Shown: piece by piece, positions 1-10,828 of the stretch
Numbering within the stretch: position 1 is the stretch's first letter
Layout: every line of letters begins with the position of its first letter
Source: SZAS-103 sp036496805
GTDB taxonomy: Bacteria > Pseudomonadota > Gammaproteobacteria > Xanthomonadales > Xanthomonadaceae
Direction: 5' to 3'
Assembly (NCBI GenBank): GCA_036496805.1
Contig: DASXKN010000028.1
Coordinates: forward strand, 62,001 to 126,000
Length of the DNA: 64,000 nucleotides
The notes under the pieces: model-generated
What the model saw: only the letters and a program-made list of their open reading frames with translations
What the model was told of the DNA's origin: nothing
The model's database searches: none
Program-made: the position numbers and the translations under genes

Positions 1-2
1 GC

Positions 3-737
3 CTGTGCGGCGTGGCGTTCGAGACCGTCGAACTTCCCAACGGCGACCTGCCGCTGCTCGCCCCGATGTCGGTGATCGCCGGCAAGATCGGCGTGCAGGT
101 CGGCACCCACCTGCTGCACCAGCCCATGGGTGGCAAGGGCAAGCTGCTCGGCGGCATGCCCTCGACCGAGCGCGGCCGCGTGGTGGTGTTTGGCGCGGGC
201 AAGGCCGGCGGCGCGTCCGCCGCGCTGGCTGCGGCCGGCGGCGCCGACGTGACCGTGTTCGAGATGCGCCAGGACCGCATGGACGAGATGATGCGCCTGG
301 GCAACAACGTGACCACGCTGTATCCGTACCACGACGTCGTCGCCCGCGCCGTCGCCCAGGCCGACCTGGTGATCGGCGCGGTGCTGATCACCGGCGCCAA
401 GGCCCCGCACGTGATGACCCGCGAGATGCTCAAGGACATGGAGGACGGCAGCGTGGTCGTCGACATCGCCATCGACCAGGGCGGCTGCTTCGAGACCTCG
501 CGCCCGACCACGTGGAAGGAACCGACCTACGTCGAGGAAGGCATCACCCACTTCTGCGTCACCAACATGCCCGGCGCCGTGCCGCAGACGTCCTCGCAGG
601 CGATCTGCGCGGCGATCCTGCCGTGGGTGAACAAGCTCGCCGGCGGCAACTGGCGCAGCAACGAGGCGCTGATGCGCGGCATCAACATCGAGGGCGGCAA
701 GATCGTGCATCCGGCGTTGCTGGACATGAAGGTTTGA
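3..737 (+). CDS. ald: Alanine dehydrogenase, C-terminal part (cut by window start)
   Basis: NAD-dependent L-alanine dehydrogenase, which interconverts alanine with pyruvate and ammonia in the cytoplasm. The reading frame is open from the window edge, so the start and the N-terminal catalytic portion are missing. Visible are the end of the substrate domain (LLAPMSVIAGKIGVQ), a Rossmann NAD-binding segment with GAGKAGG followed by an acidic residue at the end of the next strand (VTVFE), and the family signature around AIDQGGCFETSRPTT followed by NMPGAVP. The 244 visible codons fit the last two thirds of a protein of about 370 residues. The small membrane protein starts only 5 bp after the stop codon. 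Confidence 0.93.
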   Translation: MCGVAFETVELPNGDLPLLAPMSVIAGKIGVQVGTHLLHQPMGGKGKLLGGMPSTERGRVVVFGAGKAGGASAALAAAGGADVTVFEMRQDRMDEMMRLGNNVTTLYPYHDVVARAVAQADLVIGAVLITGAKAPHVMTREMLKDMEDGSVVVDIAIDQGGCFETSRPTTWKEPTYVEEGITHFCVTNMPGAVPQTSSQAICAAILPWVNKLAGGNWRSNEALMRGINIEGGKIVHPALLDMKV

Positions 738-742
738 TCGTG

Positions 743-1018
743 ATGAATCCCGATGAAGTCAGGCCGAAATCCAATGTCTGGACTCTCGGCTTGATCGCGG
801 CCGGATTTCTGGCCATGAGCTCCATCAGCCTTGTGCGGGGTCGCATGGACCTCGCACTCTTCTATTTGGGGGTCGGCGCGTTGCTCGGCGCAAACCGCTT
901 GCAACCGAGGTCTTCCGGGACAGGCGGCAACAAGCCTCGGAGCTATCGTCTTGTCGGTCTGTTCAGCGTTCTGTGCTTCATCGGCGCCGTGATCGTGATT
1001 TACGCAAACAACAGGTAG
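743..1018 (+). CDS. Small membrane protein of unknown function
   Basis: A 91-residue protein that I do not recognise. It has a short polar N-terminus and three hydrophobic stretches (about residues 11-30, 37-51 and 69-87) separated by short basic loops, so it is probably an inner-membrane protein. The ATG at 743 lies just after the alanine dehydrogenase stop codon, and a GTG at 740 in another register is unlikely to be used. The tight spacing suggests co-transcription with ald. No enzymatic motif is visible. The reading frame is open further upstream, but that part only shadows ald. Confidence 0.6.
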   Translation: MNPDEVRPKSNVWTLGLIAAGFLAMSSISLVRGRMDLALFYLGVGALLGANRLQPRSSGTGGNKPRSYRLVGLFSVLCFIGAVIVIYANNR

Positions 1019-1124
1019 CCCGGGCGAAGTACGGCGCATTCCGGGTTATCAGGCACGACAACGCGCTCCCGTCGCCGCCGCACCGCTGCGCTACAATCCG
1101 CCCAGCCGCAGGTGGAGTTCGGGC

Positions 1125-2021
1125 GTGCCCTCCAACGACGACTCGATCACCAAGACCGACCGCCACAGCGTCGCGGAGCTGACGCGCCTGCTTGGCGAGC
1201 CGACCAAGCCGCGCCTGGTCGTGGTCAGCGGCATGCTGCTGGGGCTGCAGGTCGAGTTGCGCGACCGTCCGGTGATGATCGGGCGCGCGCCCGACTGCTC
1301 GATCTCGCTCCAGCATCCGAGCGTCTCGCGCAACCACTGCCGCATCTGGCGCGAGGGCGACTCGTACTGGATCGAGGATTGCGGCTCGACCAACCACACC
1401 TACCTCAACGGCGGCGCGATCGCACGCGCGCAACTGCGCGATGGCGACCAGATCAGCGTCGGCGGCAACGCGATCAAGTTCTTCCTCGGCTCCAGCCTCG
1501 AGGCGAATTACCACGCCGAACTGATCGACCTGGCGATCTACGACAGCCTCACCGGCTTCTTCAACCGCCGCCACTTCTGCACGGTCCTCGACGAGGAGAT
1601 GGGCAAGACCGCCGAGGCCGCACCGCTGAGCCTGCTGATGCTCGACCTCGACCACTTCAAGCAGATCAACGACCAGTACGGGCATCCGGTCGGCGACCTC
1701 GTGCTGAGCGTGGTCGCGCGGATCATCCGCGAGCGCACGCCTTCGGGGATGGCGATCGGGCGGCTCGGCGGCGAGGAATTCGCGCTGGCCTTGCCGGGAC
1801 ATGACCTCCAGGCGGCCGTGGCCCTCGCCGAATCCCTGCGCAGGGCCATCGAGGACTGCCCGGTCGAAACCATGGGCCACCGCCTGCCAGTGACCGTGAG
1901 CATCGGCGTCGCGCAGACCGACATACGAACCTATACGCGCGGCACCCTGCTCAAGCACGCGGATGACCGGATGTACCGCGCGAAGCAGGAAGGCCGCAAC
2001 CGGGTGTGTTCGGCGGGGTAG
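1125..2021 (+). CDS. FHA-GGDEF diguanylate cyclase
   Basis: A cytoplasmic diguanylate cyclase making c-di-GMP, with a phosphothreonine-reading FHA domain as input. The FHA domain covers about residues 30-125 (MIGRAPDCSISL, then SVSRNHCRI and GSTNHTYLNG, the expected Gly-Arg, Ser-x-x-His and Asn-Gly positions). The GGDEF domain covers about 140-298 with the active-site loop as GGEEF, a nearby LDLDHFKQINDQYGH substrate motif and the terminal DDRMYRAKQEGRN segment. No RxxD inhibitory site is seen five residues before GGEEF, so product inhibition at that site is unlikely. Translation starts at GTG 1125. The convergent neighbour is a Ser/Thr kinase, an obvious possible source of a phosphothreonine signal, although that link is inferred. 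Confidence 0.92.
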   Translation: MPSNDDSITKTDRHSVAELTRLLGEPTKPRLVVVSGMLLGLQVELRDRPVMIGRAPDCSISLQHPSVSRNHCRIWREGDSYWIEDCGSTNHTYLNGGAIARAQLRDGDQISVGGNAIKFFLGSSLEANYHAELIDLAIYDSLTGFFNRRHFCTVLDEEMGKTAEAAPLSLLMLDLDHFKQINDQYGHPVGDLVLSVVARIIRERTPSGMAIGRLGGEEFALALPGHDLQAAVALAESLRRAIEDCPVETMGHRLPVTVSIGVAQTDIRTYTRGTLLKHADDRMYRAKQEGRNRVCSAG

Positions 2022-2060
2022 GCGAAGTCGCGGGTCGACGAGGCCCGAACGCCCGTCTGC

Positions 2061-4571
2061 TCACTCCGCATTCTTCGGCTTCGGTTTCAGCGCCGCGCGC
2101 TTTGCCTCCCACTGCGCGGCGAGTTCGGCTTTGCCCCAACCTTTGTAGTCGGCGATCAGCGGATCCATGTAGTCGCCGAGCTTCCAGTGATCTGCGCCGA
2201 GATCCTTCTGCTTCTGCGCGATCGCCGCGAGCAGCGGCTTCTCGGCTTCGTCGTAGCGCTTGTCGGCGAGCAGCGCCTTGCCGAGCTGGAACTGGGTCTC
2301 TGCCGTCACCGCGTCGTCGACCCCGAACACCTCGATGGAGTTCGCCAGTGCGGTCTGTTCCATCGCGATGGCCTGCTTCACGTCGCCGACGTTGAGCAGG
2401 TAGTTGCCGTAGTTGCCGGTGGCCATGATCGAGTCGGGATACTTGTCGCCGTACTTGCGCCGGAAACCCTGGTAGGCGCGCAGGTAGTAGGGCCCGGACT
2501 CGGCGAGCTTCTGCGGCGTGCCCTGCTGGCGCAGCGCGCCGCCGAGGTTGGCCACGACGATCAGGGTCACCGCGCTGTCGGGGCCATTCCTCTTTTCCCG
2601 GATTGGCAGCATGCGTTTCAGGATGGCCTCTTCCTCCAGATGGCGATGCGACGATCCGTACATGATCGAGAATTCATTGAGGGTGTCTAGCGTGCGCGCG
2701 TTGTCCATTCCCCACTGTCTGGTCTCGCGGGCGATGGCGTCGCGGAAGACAGGCTCGGCCTCGTCGTAGCGCCCGAGGTAGGTGAGCACGACTCCCTGGT
2801 CTTCCAGTGCCTGGGTCAGCAGCTTGATGTCGCGATCACCGATGCGGCGGATCGCCGGCAGGACCGACGACAGCTTTTTTTCCGCCTCGTCGAAATGGCC
2901 GCTGTCGTTGAGGTTCTCGACCAGGGCGAGCTGGCTGCGCAGCGTCCGCTGGTCATCGGCGCCGAGCCTGCGCGTCGACAGCTCGATGTTGCGCGCGAGC
3001 ATCGCGTTCGCATCCTTCATCTTGCCGCCGTTCTCGAGGTGCTGGGCGAGGCCCTGCTGGATCAGCAGGGTGTGCGGATCGTCCTCGCCGAGGCTGGCGC
3101 GTGCGGCCGCGTAGGCGCCGCGGGAGTGCGCGATCGCCTTGTCGTATTCGCCCAGGCTGTTGTAGCTCAGGCTGATCGCGTCCTCGATCGTCGCCAGCAC
3201 CTGTGGCTGCCCGGCGAGCTCGCGCGAGGCGCGGTCGGCGGCTTGTGCGAGCAGGAGGTTCAGCAGGGTCTTGTCCATCTCCTTCGCGCGCTCGGGATCG
3301 ACACCGGAGAGCACGTCGACGAGGAAGGCGGTGGTCTGCTCGCTCTTGGCCGCCTCGATGCGCGCCTGCCTCGCCGCTTCCTTCGCGCGCAGCATGCCGA
3401 CCACGGCCGCCGTGGTTCCGGCGATCAGCGCCACCGCCACGAGTGCCGATGCGACCAGGGTGACGCGGTGGCGCCGTGCGAAGCAGCGCAGGCGATAGCC
3501 GCGCGTTGGCGGCGCCGCAACGACGGGCAGGTCGCGCAGGTAGTTGCCGATGTCGTCGGCCAGCGCCTGCGCGGAGTCGTAGCGGCCCTTGCGGTCCGGG
3601 TCGATCGCGCGCGCTACCAGCCACCGCAGCGGCTCGGGGATTTGCGCGATCCCGCGCGCAACCTGCGGATCAACCGTCGCGCCCGCGGGCGTCGTCCGGC
3701 CCAGCGAGGCGAGCAGGGCATCGCGCAGGGCGAGGTTGTCCATGCCCGTCGCCTGCGCGAGCTGGATGGTTTCCCGCGATGCCACCAGTTCGAAGAGCAT
3801 GATGCCCAGCGCATAGACATCGCTGCGCACGTCGATCTCGCCCGAATGGCCCGACGACTGCTCGGGACTCATGTAGCCGCGCGTGCCGATGCTCCGCGAC
3901 ACCGACGTCGAGCCGTGGCGGCGGGTCGCCTCGGCGTCGGTGCCGGTGGCCACGCCGAAGTCGATGATCTTCGGAACCGGCTGGCCATCCACCCGCGCGA
4001 CCAGCACGTTGCCCGGCTTGAGGTCGCGGTGGATCACGCCTTTCTGGTGCGCGTGCTGGACGCCCTTGCAGACGCGCACGAACAGCCACAGGCGGTCGGA
4101 CAGGCCCAGGCCATGCTCATTGCAGTAAGCGGTGAGCGTCTTGCCGTCGATCCATTCCATCGCGAAGAACAGATGGCCCTGCGGCGTGGTGCCGGCGTCG
4201 AACACCTTGGCGATCGCGGGATGGTCCATGCGCGCCAGCGCCTGGCGCTCGACGAGGAAGTAGGCTTCCGCCAGTCCGCCGCGCACCTGGCCCTTGATCA
4301 GCTTCAGCGCGACGCTGCGCTGGATCGGCTCGAGCTGCTCTGCGAGGTAGACAGCGCCCATCCCGCCCATCCCCAGCAGGCGCTCGATCCGGTAGGGTCC
4401 GACGCGCTGTCCGGCATCGAGGGTCTGGCCGTCGGCGGTCGTGGCGAGGGCGACGTCGAGGACGGTCGGCTGCTCGGGCAGGCTGATGCGCGGATCGGAA
4501 GGGCGCTGATCCGATGGTGATGGACCGAGTGGACCCTGACCGGATTGAAACGGACCGGATGGAAGCGGCAT
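2061..4571 (-). CDS. Membrane-anchored Ser/Thr protein kinase with TPR region
   Basis: An 836-residue Hanks-type kinase. The kinase domain covers about residues 58-345, with glycine loop GMGGMGAVY (67-75), catalytic Lys90, HRDLKPGN (181-188) and DFG (204-206). One transmembrane helix lies near residues 370-395 (VTLVASALVAVALIAGTT) and is followed by a long helical C-terminus (about 410-820) with repeated TPR-like units such as YDEAEPVFRDAIA and YDEAEKPLLAAIA. The architecture fits the PknB-like TPR kinases common in Lysobacterales, with TPRs on the far side of the membrane. The first 35 residues are Pro/Ser/Gln-rich and look disordered, so a start a little downstream is possible. The gene is divergent from ftsK and convergent with the FHA-GGDEF gene. 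Confidence 0.93.
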   Translation of the reverse strand: MPLPSGPFQSGQGPLGPSPSDQRPSDPRISLPEQPTVLDVALATTADGQTLDAGQRVGPYRIERLLGMGGMGAVYLAEQLEPIQRSVALKLIKGQVRGGLAEAYFLVERQALARMDHPAIAKVFDAGTTPQGHLFFAMEWIDGKTLTAYCNEHGLGLSDRLWLFVRVCKGVQHAHQKGVIHRDLKPGNVLVARVDGQPVPKIIDFGVATGTDAEATRRHGSTSVSRSIGTRGYMSPEQSSGHSGEIDVRSDVYALGIMLFELVASRETIQLAQATGMDNLALRDALLASLGRTTPAGATVDPQVARGIAQIPEPLRWLVARAIDPDRKGRYDSAQALADDIGNYLRDLPVVAAPPTRGYRLRCFARRHRVTLVASALVAVALIAGTTAAVVGMLRAKEAARQARIEAAKSEQTTAFLVDVLSGVDPERAKEMDKTLLNLLLAQAADRASRELAGQPQVLATIEDAISLSYNSLGEYDKAIAHSRGAYAAARASLGEDDPHTLLIQQGLAQHLENGGKMKDANAMLARNIELSTRRLGADDQRTLRSQLALVENLNDSGHFDEAEKKLSSVLPAIRRIGDRDIKLLTQALEDQGVVLTYLGRYDEAEPVFRDAIARETRQWGMDNARTLDTLNEFSIMYGSSHRHLEEEAILKRMLPIREKRNGPDSAVTLIVVANLGGALRQQGTPQKLAESGPYYLRAYQGFRRKYGDKYPDSIMATGNYGNYLLNVGDVKQAIAMEQTALANSIEVFGVDDAVTAETQFQLGKALLADKRYDEAEKPLLAAIAQKQKDLGADHWKLGDYMDPLIADYKGWGKAELAAQWEAKRAALKPKPKNAE

Positions 4572-4767
4572 GCGATCGGCCCTCGGATTCCCGCGAGTGT
4601 AGGGCGCGCCCGATCCCCAGCCAAGCCGCGAACTCCGGTAGACTCGGTCCCAGATGCGGCCAGCCGGGCGTGGCCATCGCCCCCGGCATTAGCAGCGATT
4701 CTTTCTCTTTATTTTCAGATGGTAAGGCGATACTCTTGAGGCAAGTTCTGACAGGCCGTTCCGGCGC

Positions 4768-7116
<2,349 letters not shown>

Positions 7117-7163
7117 CGCGAAGATGCGAACTTGGGCCGAGCATGGTCGGCCTGTGTGTTTGG

Positions 7164-7250
7164 CCGTTCGTGGTGAGCCTGTCGAACCACGCTCTTGACC
7201 TGGCATTTATCGAGGAAGAGCCTGGTTCGACAGGCTTACCACGAACGGCT
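7164..7250. repeat. Paired REP-like palindromic repeat between ftsK and lolA
   Basis: Two inverted copies of a short element (7164-7192 with core TTCGTGGTGAGCCTGTCGAA, and its reverse complement at 7224-7250 with one mismatch) face each other across a 31-bp spacer. The pair can fold into a long hairpin. The same element occurs as a pair at 7999-8082 and as one partial copy inside rarA. The structure is that of repetitive extragenic palindromes spread by RAYT transposases, and no RAYT gene lies in the window. The hairpin may also protect or terminate the ftsK transcript. Confidence 0.85.
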
Positions 7251-7309
7251 TGATGTCCCCCGCATTCAGTCTGGCTCTTCCAGACTGTGCACCATCGCTC
7301 GGAGTCCGC

Positions 7310-7972
7310 ATGTCCCGCACCTTCCGCAACACCCTGCTCGTGGTCGCCATATGCGCCACATCGCTCGCCCATGCCGGCCCGCGCGAGGACTTCGCGCACT
7401 ACACGCAGGACCTGAAAGGCCTCGACGGCAAGTTCGAGCAGAAGGTGTACGAGGCCAGTGGCAGGCTCAAGGAGGATTCGACCGGCACCATCGCGCTGTC
7501 CGCGCCGCGCCTGTTCCGCTGGGAATACCTCAAGCCCAACCCGCAACTGATCGTCGCCGACGGCGACCACGTCTGGATCTACGACCCCGACCTCGAGCAG
7601 GTGACGGTGAAGAACCAGGGCAGCCAGGAAGCGCAGAGCCCGCTCTACGTCCTGATCGATCCGACCGAACTCGACCGGCGCTATGTGCTCGGCGACGCCG
7701 GCACCCACGATGGCCTGAAGTGGATGAGCCTGGCGCCGAAGCAGAAGGACGAGGACGCGGGATTCAAGGTCGCGATGCTCGGCTTCGATGGCAATGACCT
7801 GCGCGACATGAACCTCACCGACAACCTCGGCCAGCGCACCGAGATCAGCTTCTCCGGCTGGCGCCGCAACCCCGCTTTCGCCAAGGGCCTGTTCACGTTC
7901 ACGCCGCCCAAGGGCGTCGACATCGTGGGCGAGGTAGGGAAGGGCGCCGACGTGCATCCGCTGAAGAACTGA
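7310..7972 (+). CDS. lolA: Outer-membrane lipoprotein carrier protein LolA
   Basis: A periplasmic chaperone that takes mature lipoproteins from the LolCDE transporter and hands them to LolB at the outer membrane. The 220-residue protein begins with a clear Sec signal peptide (hydrophobic core LLVVAICATSLA, cleavage after AHA at about residue 21). The mature part has the LolA features: LKGLDGKFEQKVY, the Arg-containing strand PRLFRWEY and the DNLGQRTEISF strand near the C-terminus. I chose ATG 7310 because the longer open frame from 7250 would add 20 residues ahead of the signal peptide, inside the repeat. It is flanked by ftsK and rarA, with REP pairs on both sides. Confidence 0.95.
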   Translation: MSRTFRNTLLVVAICATSLAHAGPREDFAHYTQDLKGLDGKFEQKVYEASGRLKEDSTGTIALSAPRLFRWEYLKPNPQLIVADGDHVWIYDPDLEQVTVKNQGSQEAQSPLYVLIDPTELDRRYVLGDAGTHDGLKWMSLAPKQKDEDAGFKVAMLGFDGNDLRDMNLTDNLGQRTEISFSGWRRNPAFAKGLFTFTPPKGVDIVGEVGKGADVHPLKN

Positions 7973-7998
7973 GCGGATCCCGTTCGTCGCAGACATGA

Positions 7999-8082
7999 GC
8001 CGTTCGTGGTGAGCCTGTCGAACCACGCTGTTGATGTGGATTCCGCGCGAAAGCCGTGGTTCGACAGGCTCACCACGAACGG
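7999..8082. repeat. Paired REP-like palindromic repeat between lolA and rarA
   Basis: A second inverted pair of the element seen at 7164-7250: one arm at 7999-8027 and its near-perfect reverse complement at 8053-8082, with a spacer of about 25 bp. It lies in the 168-bp gap after the lolA stop codon and could form a stable transcript hairpin there. The two pairs flank lolA on both sides. Confidence 0.87.
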
Positions 8083-8140
8083 TCCGTCAAGTAATCCGCC
8101 GCGCCGGAAAGCGCGCGTCTGGCGCAGTTAGAATGACCCC

Positions 8141-9532
8141 GTGGCCAAGTCCAAGTCTGCGAAGTCGGAATCGTTGTTCGCCGCTCCCGAAGCGCTGAAA
8201 CCGCTGGCCGAGCGCATGCGCCCGCGCACGCTCGACGAGATGGTCGGGCAACGTCGCCTGCTGGCCGTGGACGCGCCGCTGCGGCGCGCGGTCGAAGCCG
8301 GCCACGTGCACTCGATGATCCTCTGGGGCCCGCCCGGCTGTGGCAAGACTACGCTCGCCCTGCTGCTGGCGAAGTACGCCGATGCCGAGTTCGTCGCGAT
8401 CTCGGCCGTGCTCTCGGGCCTGCCGGAAGTGCGCGAAGTGCTCGCCGCCGCGGCCGAACGCCACGCGCAGGGCCGCCGCACCGTGCTGTTCGTCGACGAG
8501 GTGCACCGCTTCAACAAGGCGCAGCAGGATGCCTTCCTGCCGCACATCGAACGCGGCTCGATCCTGTTCGTCGGCGCGACCACCGAGAACCCGTCGTTCG
8601 AGCTGAACTCCGCGCTGCTCTCGCGCTGCCGCGTGCACGTGATGGAAGCGTTGTCGGTCGACGACATCGCCGCTTCGCTGCGGCGCGCGCTCGACGACAG
8701 CGAGCATGGCTTCGGCGGCCACGGCTACGTCATCGACGACGCGCAGCTTGCGCTGATCGCGCAGGCGGCCGATGGCGACGTGCGCCGCGCCCTGACCCTG
8801 CTGGAGATCGCGGCCGAGCTGGCGGTGGTTCGACAAGCTCACCATGATCGGACAACCGAAGGTTCCGGTACGGAAGTCGAATGGGTGGTCACCGAGGCCA
8901 CGCTCGAAGCCGTCCTTGCCGATCGCACGCGCCGGTTCGACAAGGGCGGCGAGCAGTTCTACGACCAGATCTCGGCGCTCCACAAGACGATCCGCAGTTC
9001 CAATCCGGATGCCGCGCTGTACTGGTTCGCGCGCATGCTCGATGGCGGTTGCGACCCGATCTACCTCGCGCGCCGGCTCACCCGCATGGCGGTCGAGGAC
9101 ATTGGCCTGGCCGACCCGCGCGCGTTGCAGATGGCCATCGAAGCCTGGGATGCCTACGACCGCCTCGGCTCGCCCGAGGGCGAACTCGCGCTGGCGCAAC
9201 TGGTGATCTATCTCGCCAGCACCGCGAAGTCGAATGCCGCCTATCTTGCCTTCGGGCAGGCGCAGCGCGACGTGCGCGAACACGGCACGACCGAGGTTCC
9301 GATGCACCTGCGCAACGCGCCGACGAAGCTGATGAAGAACCTCGGCTACTCGAAGGGCTACCAGTACGACCACGATGCCGAAGGCGGCGTCGCCCTCGAC
9401 CAGACCGGTTTTCCCGACGCGCTCGGCGAGCGCGTCTACTACGAGCCGGTGGAGCGGGGGATGGAGATCAGGCTCAGGGAAAAGCTCGACGCGCTGCGCG
9501 AGGCGAGGGCAAAGGCGCGCAAGTCCGGGTAA
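8141..9532 (+). CDS. rarA: Replication-associated recombination protein RarA (MgsA)
   Basis: An AAA+ ATPase of the clamp-loader/RuvB group that acts at stalled replication forks. The 463-residue protein has the N-terminal RPRTLDEMVGQ segment, Walker A GPPGCGKTT (about 63-71), Walker B VLFVDEVHRFNKAQQD (about 110-125), sensor 1 GATTENPSFE and arginine-finger region SALLSRCRV. The C-terminal tetramerisation domain includes DQISALHKTIRSS, GLADPRAL and the family C-terminal motif LKN/NLGYSKGYQYDHD. Translation starts at GTG 8141. Unusually, residues about 228-237 (AVVRQAHHDR) are encoded by a half REP-like element inserted in frame in the loop between the AAA lid and the C-terminal domain. Confidence 0.96.
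   Translation: MAKSKSAKSESLFAAPEALKPLAERMRPRTLDEMVGQRRLLAVDAPLRRAVEAGHVHSMILWGPPGCGKTTLALLLAKYADAEFVAISAVLSGLPEVREVLAAAAERHAQGRRTVLFVDEVHRFNKAQQDAFLPHIERGSILFVGATTENPSFELNSALLSRCRVHVMEALSVDDIAASLRRALDDSEHGFGGHGYVIDDAQLALIAQAADGDVRRALTLLEIAAELAVVRQAHHDRTTEGSGTEVEWVVTEATLEAVLADRTRRFDKGGEQFYDQISALHKTIRSSNPDAALYWFARMLDGGCDPIYLARRLTRMAVEDIGLADPRALQMAIEAWDAYDRLGSPEGELALAQLVIYLASTAKSNAAYLAFGQAQRDVREHGTTEVPMHLRNAPTKLMKNLGYSKGYQYDHDAEGGVALDQTGFPDALGERVYYEPVERGMEIRLREKLDALREARAKARKSG
8824..8851 (-). repeat. Partial REP-like element inside rarA
   Basis: A 28-bp stretch matching one arm of the intergenic REP pairs (core GTTCGACAAGCTCACCA) with a few mismatches, read in frame as part of RarA. It falls in a variable inter-domain loop, so the protein is probably still functional. 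It shows that the repeat can enter coding sequence. Confidence 0.75.
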
Positions 9533-9556
9533 GCGGGATCGCTTCGGCAGAATCGT

Positions 9557-9946
9557 TCATGGGCGTGCCTGCAGCATCGCAGCCATGCGTTCGTGGATGA
9601 GCTGGATCGCTTTCAGGGGACGGATCATCACCTTGAACTCGACGATCCGCCCGGAGTCGTTCCAGCGGATGATATCGACGCCGTTCACCAGCACGCCATC
9701 GATCTCGGTCTCGAACTCGAGCATCGCATCGTTGCCACCGACGATCTCGCGCACGTAGCGAAAGGTCGGATTGAAAAAGACCTGGAACGCCGCGGCGAGG
9801 TACATCAGGGTGATCTTCCTGCCGTGCTGCGACGCGTGCACGACCGGCGAAACGAAGACGGCACCGTCGTCCAGCAGTGCGTCGAGCGCAGCGAGGTCCC
9901 GGTTCCTGGCAATCCGATGCCAGGCTGCGATGGGATGGATGGACAT
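9557..9946 (-). CDS. NTF2-like / SnoaL-like fold protein
   Basis: A 129-residue cytoplasmic protein with the cone-shaped NTF2-like layout: N-terminal helix (MSIHPIAAWHRIARNRDLAALDALLDD), a strand with VFVSPVVHA, a helix-strand unit with FFNPTFRYVREIVGG, then two long strands (AMLEFETEIDG and VNGVDIIRWN) and the terminal strand IVEFKVMIRPLKAI. These proteins bind small hydrophobic ligands or act as isomerase or dehydratase-like enzymes, and the substrate here cannot be read from sequence. It is convergent with rarA (24 bp apart), upstream of DUF190-crcB on the same strand and not obviously linked to them. Confidence 0.8.
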   Translation of the reverse strand: MSIHPIAAWHRIARNRDLAALDALLDDGAVFVSPVVHASQHGRKITLMYLAAAFQVFFNPTFRYVREIVGGNDAMLEFETEIDGVLVNGVDIIRWNDSGRIVEFKVMIRPLKAIQLIHERMAAMLQARP

Positions 9947-10003
9947 GTGAACCTCCTTGCAGTCGTGATGCGTGGCCGCGCTCGGCGATCGACAGTTGCT
10001 CCG

Positions 10004-10324
10004 CTACGACGTCAGCACCCCGAATTCCACAGCGGTACGCGCGTAGAACACGTTCGCCTGTTCCGCCCGCAGGCGCGCGAGCATCGCGTCGGCTTCCGCG
10101 GACGTCAGCAGGAATTCGACCACGACGGCGAGGTCGCCTGCGAGCTCGTAGAAATGCTGCTCGTGCAGGTTGCCGTGGCGGCCGAAGCCGGCGATCGCGC
10201 GGAAGGCGGAGCCGCCATGCACGCCGTTCTTCCGCGCATTTTCCAGCAGCCACTCGTACATCAGGATGCCGTGCAGCTTGCGGTTCTCGTGCAGGTAGAA
10301 GCGCAGGCAGACCTGCTCGCTCAT
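10004..10324 (-). CDS. DUF190 protein associated with fluoride export
   Basis: A 106-residue small soluble alpha/beta protein of the DUF190 family, which resembles PII-like signalling proteins in fold. Family features seen are the N-terminal strand CLRFYLHENRKLHG, helix LLENARKNGVHGGSAFRAIAGFG and the C-terminal VVVEFLLTSAEADAML. DUF190 genes are known to travel with crcB. Here the start (ATG, 10324) overlaps the crcB stop by 4 bp, so the two are translationally coupled. It probably modulates or senses fluoride or the channel, but its exact function is unproven in the family. It is expected to be under the same fluoride riboswitch as crcB. Confidence 0.88.
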   Translation of the reverse strand: MSEQVCLRFYLHENRKLHGILMYEWLLENARKNGVHGGSAFRAIAGFGRHGNLHEQHFYELAGDLAVVVEFLLTSAEADAMLARLRAEQANVFYARTAVEFGVLTS

Positions 10325-10728
10325 GGCGCGGCCCTCGCGGCGAGGAAGCGGACGATCAGGATACCGAGCGTGGTCATCGCCAGCGAGCCCGCGACGTGCG
10401 CGCCGATCGCGGCGAACGACCAGCCGATCTCGCGCCGCATCAGCAGGGTGACGGTTTCGGCCGAGAAGGTGGAGAACGTGGTCAGGCCGCCGAGGAAGCC
10501 GGTCACGGCGGCCAGGCGCAGGGCCGGCGGGAACGCTGCGTTCAGCGCGGTGTATTCCATGATGACTCCGACCAGCAGGCCGCCGACCAGGTTCGCGGCG
10601 AGCGTGCCCAGCGGGATCGTCGGAAAGACCGGGTTGAGCCACATGCCCAAGTGCCAGCGCAGCAGTGCGCCGAGCGCGGCGCCGATGGAAATGCCGATCC
10701 AGCCGGAGAGTAGTCCCGTGTACGCCAT
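10321..10728 (-). CDS. crcB: Fluoride ion channel CrcB/Fluc
   Basis: A small inner-membrane fluoride channel (135 residues, four helices) that works as a dual-topology dimer and lets fluoride leave the cell. Diagnostic motifs are GAALGALLRW near the N-terminus, PLGTLAANLVGG (with the pore-polar Asn), and GFLGGLTTFSTFS, whose Phe box and central Na+ site are hallmarks of the family. I chose ATG 10728 because it has a strong GGAGG ribosome-binding site just upstream, and a frame open to 10803 would add 25 residues with no family match. The leader carries a fluoride riboswitch at 10829-10888. The gene overlaps the downstream DUF190 gene. Confidence 0.96.
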   Translation of the reverse strand: MAYTGLLSGWIGISIGAALGALLRWHLGMWLNPVFPTIPLGTLAANLVGGLLVGVIMEYTALNAAFPPALRLAAVTGFLGGLTTFSTFSAETVTLLMRREIGWSFAAIGAHVAGSLAMTTLGILIVRFLAARAAP

Positions 10729-10828
10729 GTCGCCTCCGTGTACGTCGTGAGCAGGACGCAGCGGCGCGTGGAGGGTCGCGGAGGGCTGGCTGGAGCCGTG
10801 CACGACCGACCGGAGTTCCGGTGCGTAT

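Noticed and set aside
2895..4520. A 541-codon plus-strand frame opposite the Ser/Thr kinase
   Set aside because: It is a mirror of the kinase gene; the kinase motifs are complete on the minus strand.
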